DNA of 22,294 nt from CAZAPZ01 sp964487285. GTDB taxonomy: Bacteria > Campylobacterota_A > Desulfurellia > JAADFJ01. Below are positions 22,128-22,294 of the stretch, piece by piece; the stretch's first letter is position 1; each line of letters starts with the position of its first letter. The notes below the pieces were generated by a model. The model was not told where the DNA came from. It saw only the letters and a list, made by a program, of their open reading frames with translations, and did not search any database. A program made the position numbers and the translations under genes. Location of the stretch: NCBI GenBank assembly GCA_964487285.1, contig CAZAPZ010000016.1, positions 1 to 22,294 on the forward strand, in the 5' to 3' direction.

Positions 22128-22294
22128 ATGAAACTTGTGTATGTTGCAGAAGATGCATGCGTAGAATGCAGGTTGTGTGAGCTGGCATGTTATGTCGAGC
22201 ATTCGCCTACAAAAGATATTCTTGATGCGTATCAGATGGAAAACAGGCCGATGCCTAAATGTACAGTTGACATCAATCTTCCGTTTTCAGCTTC
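22128..22294 (+). CDS. 4Fe-4S ferredoxin-like protein, 3' end beyond the window
   Basis: Reading from ATG 22128 gives 55 codons open to the window edge. The N-terminal sequence contains CVECRLCELAC (Cys11, Cys14, Cys17, Cys21), a CX2CX2CX3C cluster of the dicluster-ferredoxin electron-transfer subunit type, then MPKC (Cys48), probably the start of a second cluster. It begins 3 nt after the glutamate synthase-like gene and has GGGAGAG upstream, so the two form one operon. A ferredoxin or HydN-like electron donor to the synthase is the natural reading. Confidence 0.75.
   Translation, partial: MKLVYVAEDACVECRLCELACYVEHSPTKDILDAYQMENRPMPKCTVDINLPFSA

Overview
The window comes from an AT-rich (judged by eye) Gram-negative, flagellated, probably anaerobic bacterium. 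Outer-membrane biology is implied by a lipobox TPR protein, a RodZ-type protein, a SPOR-like protein, meso-DAP synthesis and a flagellar export apparatus. Anaerobic leaning is implied by the short form of ThiC, an archaeal-type Fe-S glutamate synthase module and a following ferredoxin-like gene. The overall style (PomA/PomB-like stator genes in front of fliL-fliN-fliOPQR-flhB, archaeal-type GltS, archaeal-like IMPase) recalls Deltaproteobacteria sensu lato, Desulfurellia or Deferribacterota-like lineages. I cannot place it more precisely by reading alone.

Layout. (1) 1-600, minus strand: a tRNA-Lys / tRNA-Glu / HU / tRNA-Val cluster behind a clear sigma70 promoter, with the HU gene enclosed between tRNAs. 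(2) 617-2391, minus strand: accB-accC (biotin carboxyl carrier and biotin carboxylase of acetyl-CoA carboxylase) with their own promoter. (3) 2719-8135, plus strand: a tightly packed run of IMPase/FBPase-like phosphatase, thrC, a diacylglycerol/undecaprenol kinase fused to a PAP2 phosphatase, lysA, dapF and a metallo-beta-lactamase-fold hydrolase. It joins aspartate-family amino acid synthesis (threonine, lysine/DAP) to lipid-carrier chemistry. (4) 8307-12487, plus strand: rpsA (six S1 domains) with its own promoter, a membrane-anchored SPOR-like protein, tRNA-Pro and thiC. (5) 12573-17988, plus strand: flagellar operon motA-motB-fliL-fliN-fliO-fliP-fliQ-fliR-flhB, with genes overlapping or nearly touching. 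(6) 17989-20334, minus strand: TPR lipoprotein, rodZ and a DUF62-type SAM hydrolase-like gene. This operon meets flhB stop-to-stop with no spacer. (7) 20622 to the end, plus strand: an archaeal-type glutamate synthase FMN/Fe-S subunit followed by the start of a 4Fe-4S protein gene that runs off the window.

Most of the window is core metabolism and motility. I see no phage, insertion sequence, CRISPR array, toxin-antitoxin pair or defence island. The points most worth a second look are: the kinase-phosphatase fusion with opposing predicted chemistries; the DUF62 protein in which the family's catalytic His position appears to be Ala, encoded beside rodZ; the protein-coding genes embedded in tRNA transcripts (HU, thiC); the missing canonical start codon opposite the best ribosome-binding site of the SPOR-like gene; a candidate leaderless lipoprotein mRNA; and several perfect inverted repeats between operons. 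I noticed no GC-rich hairpin plus U-tract terminator anywhere in the window.
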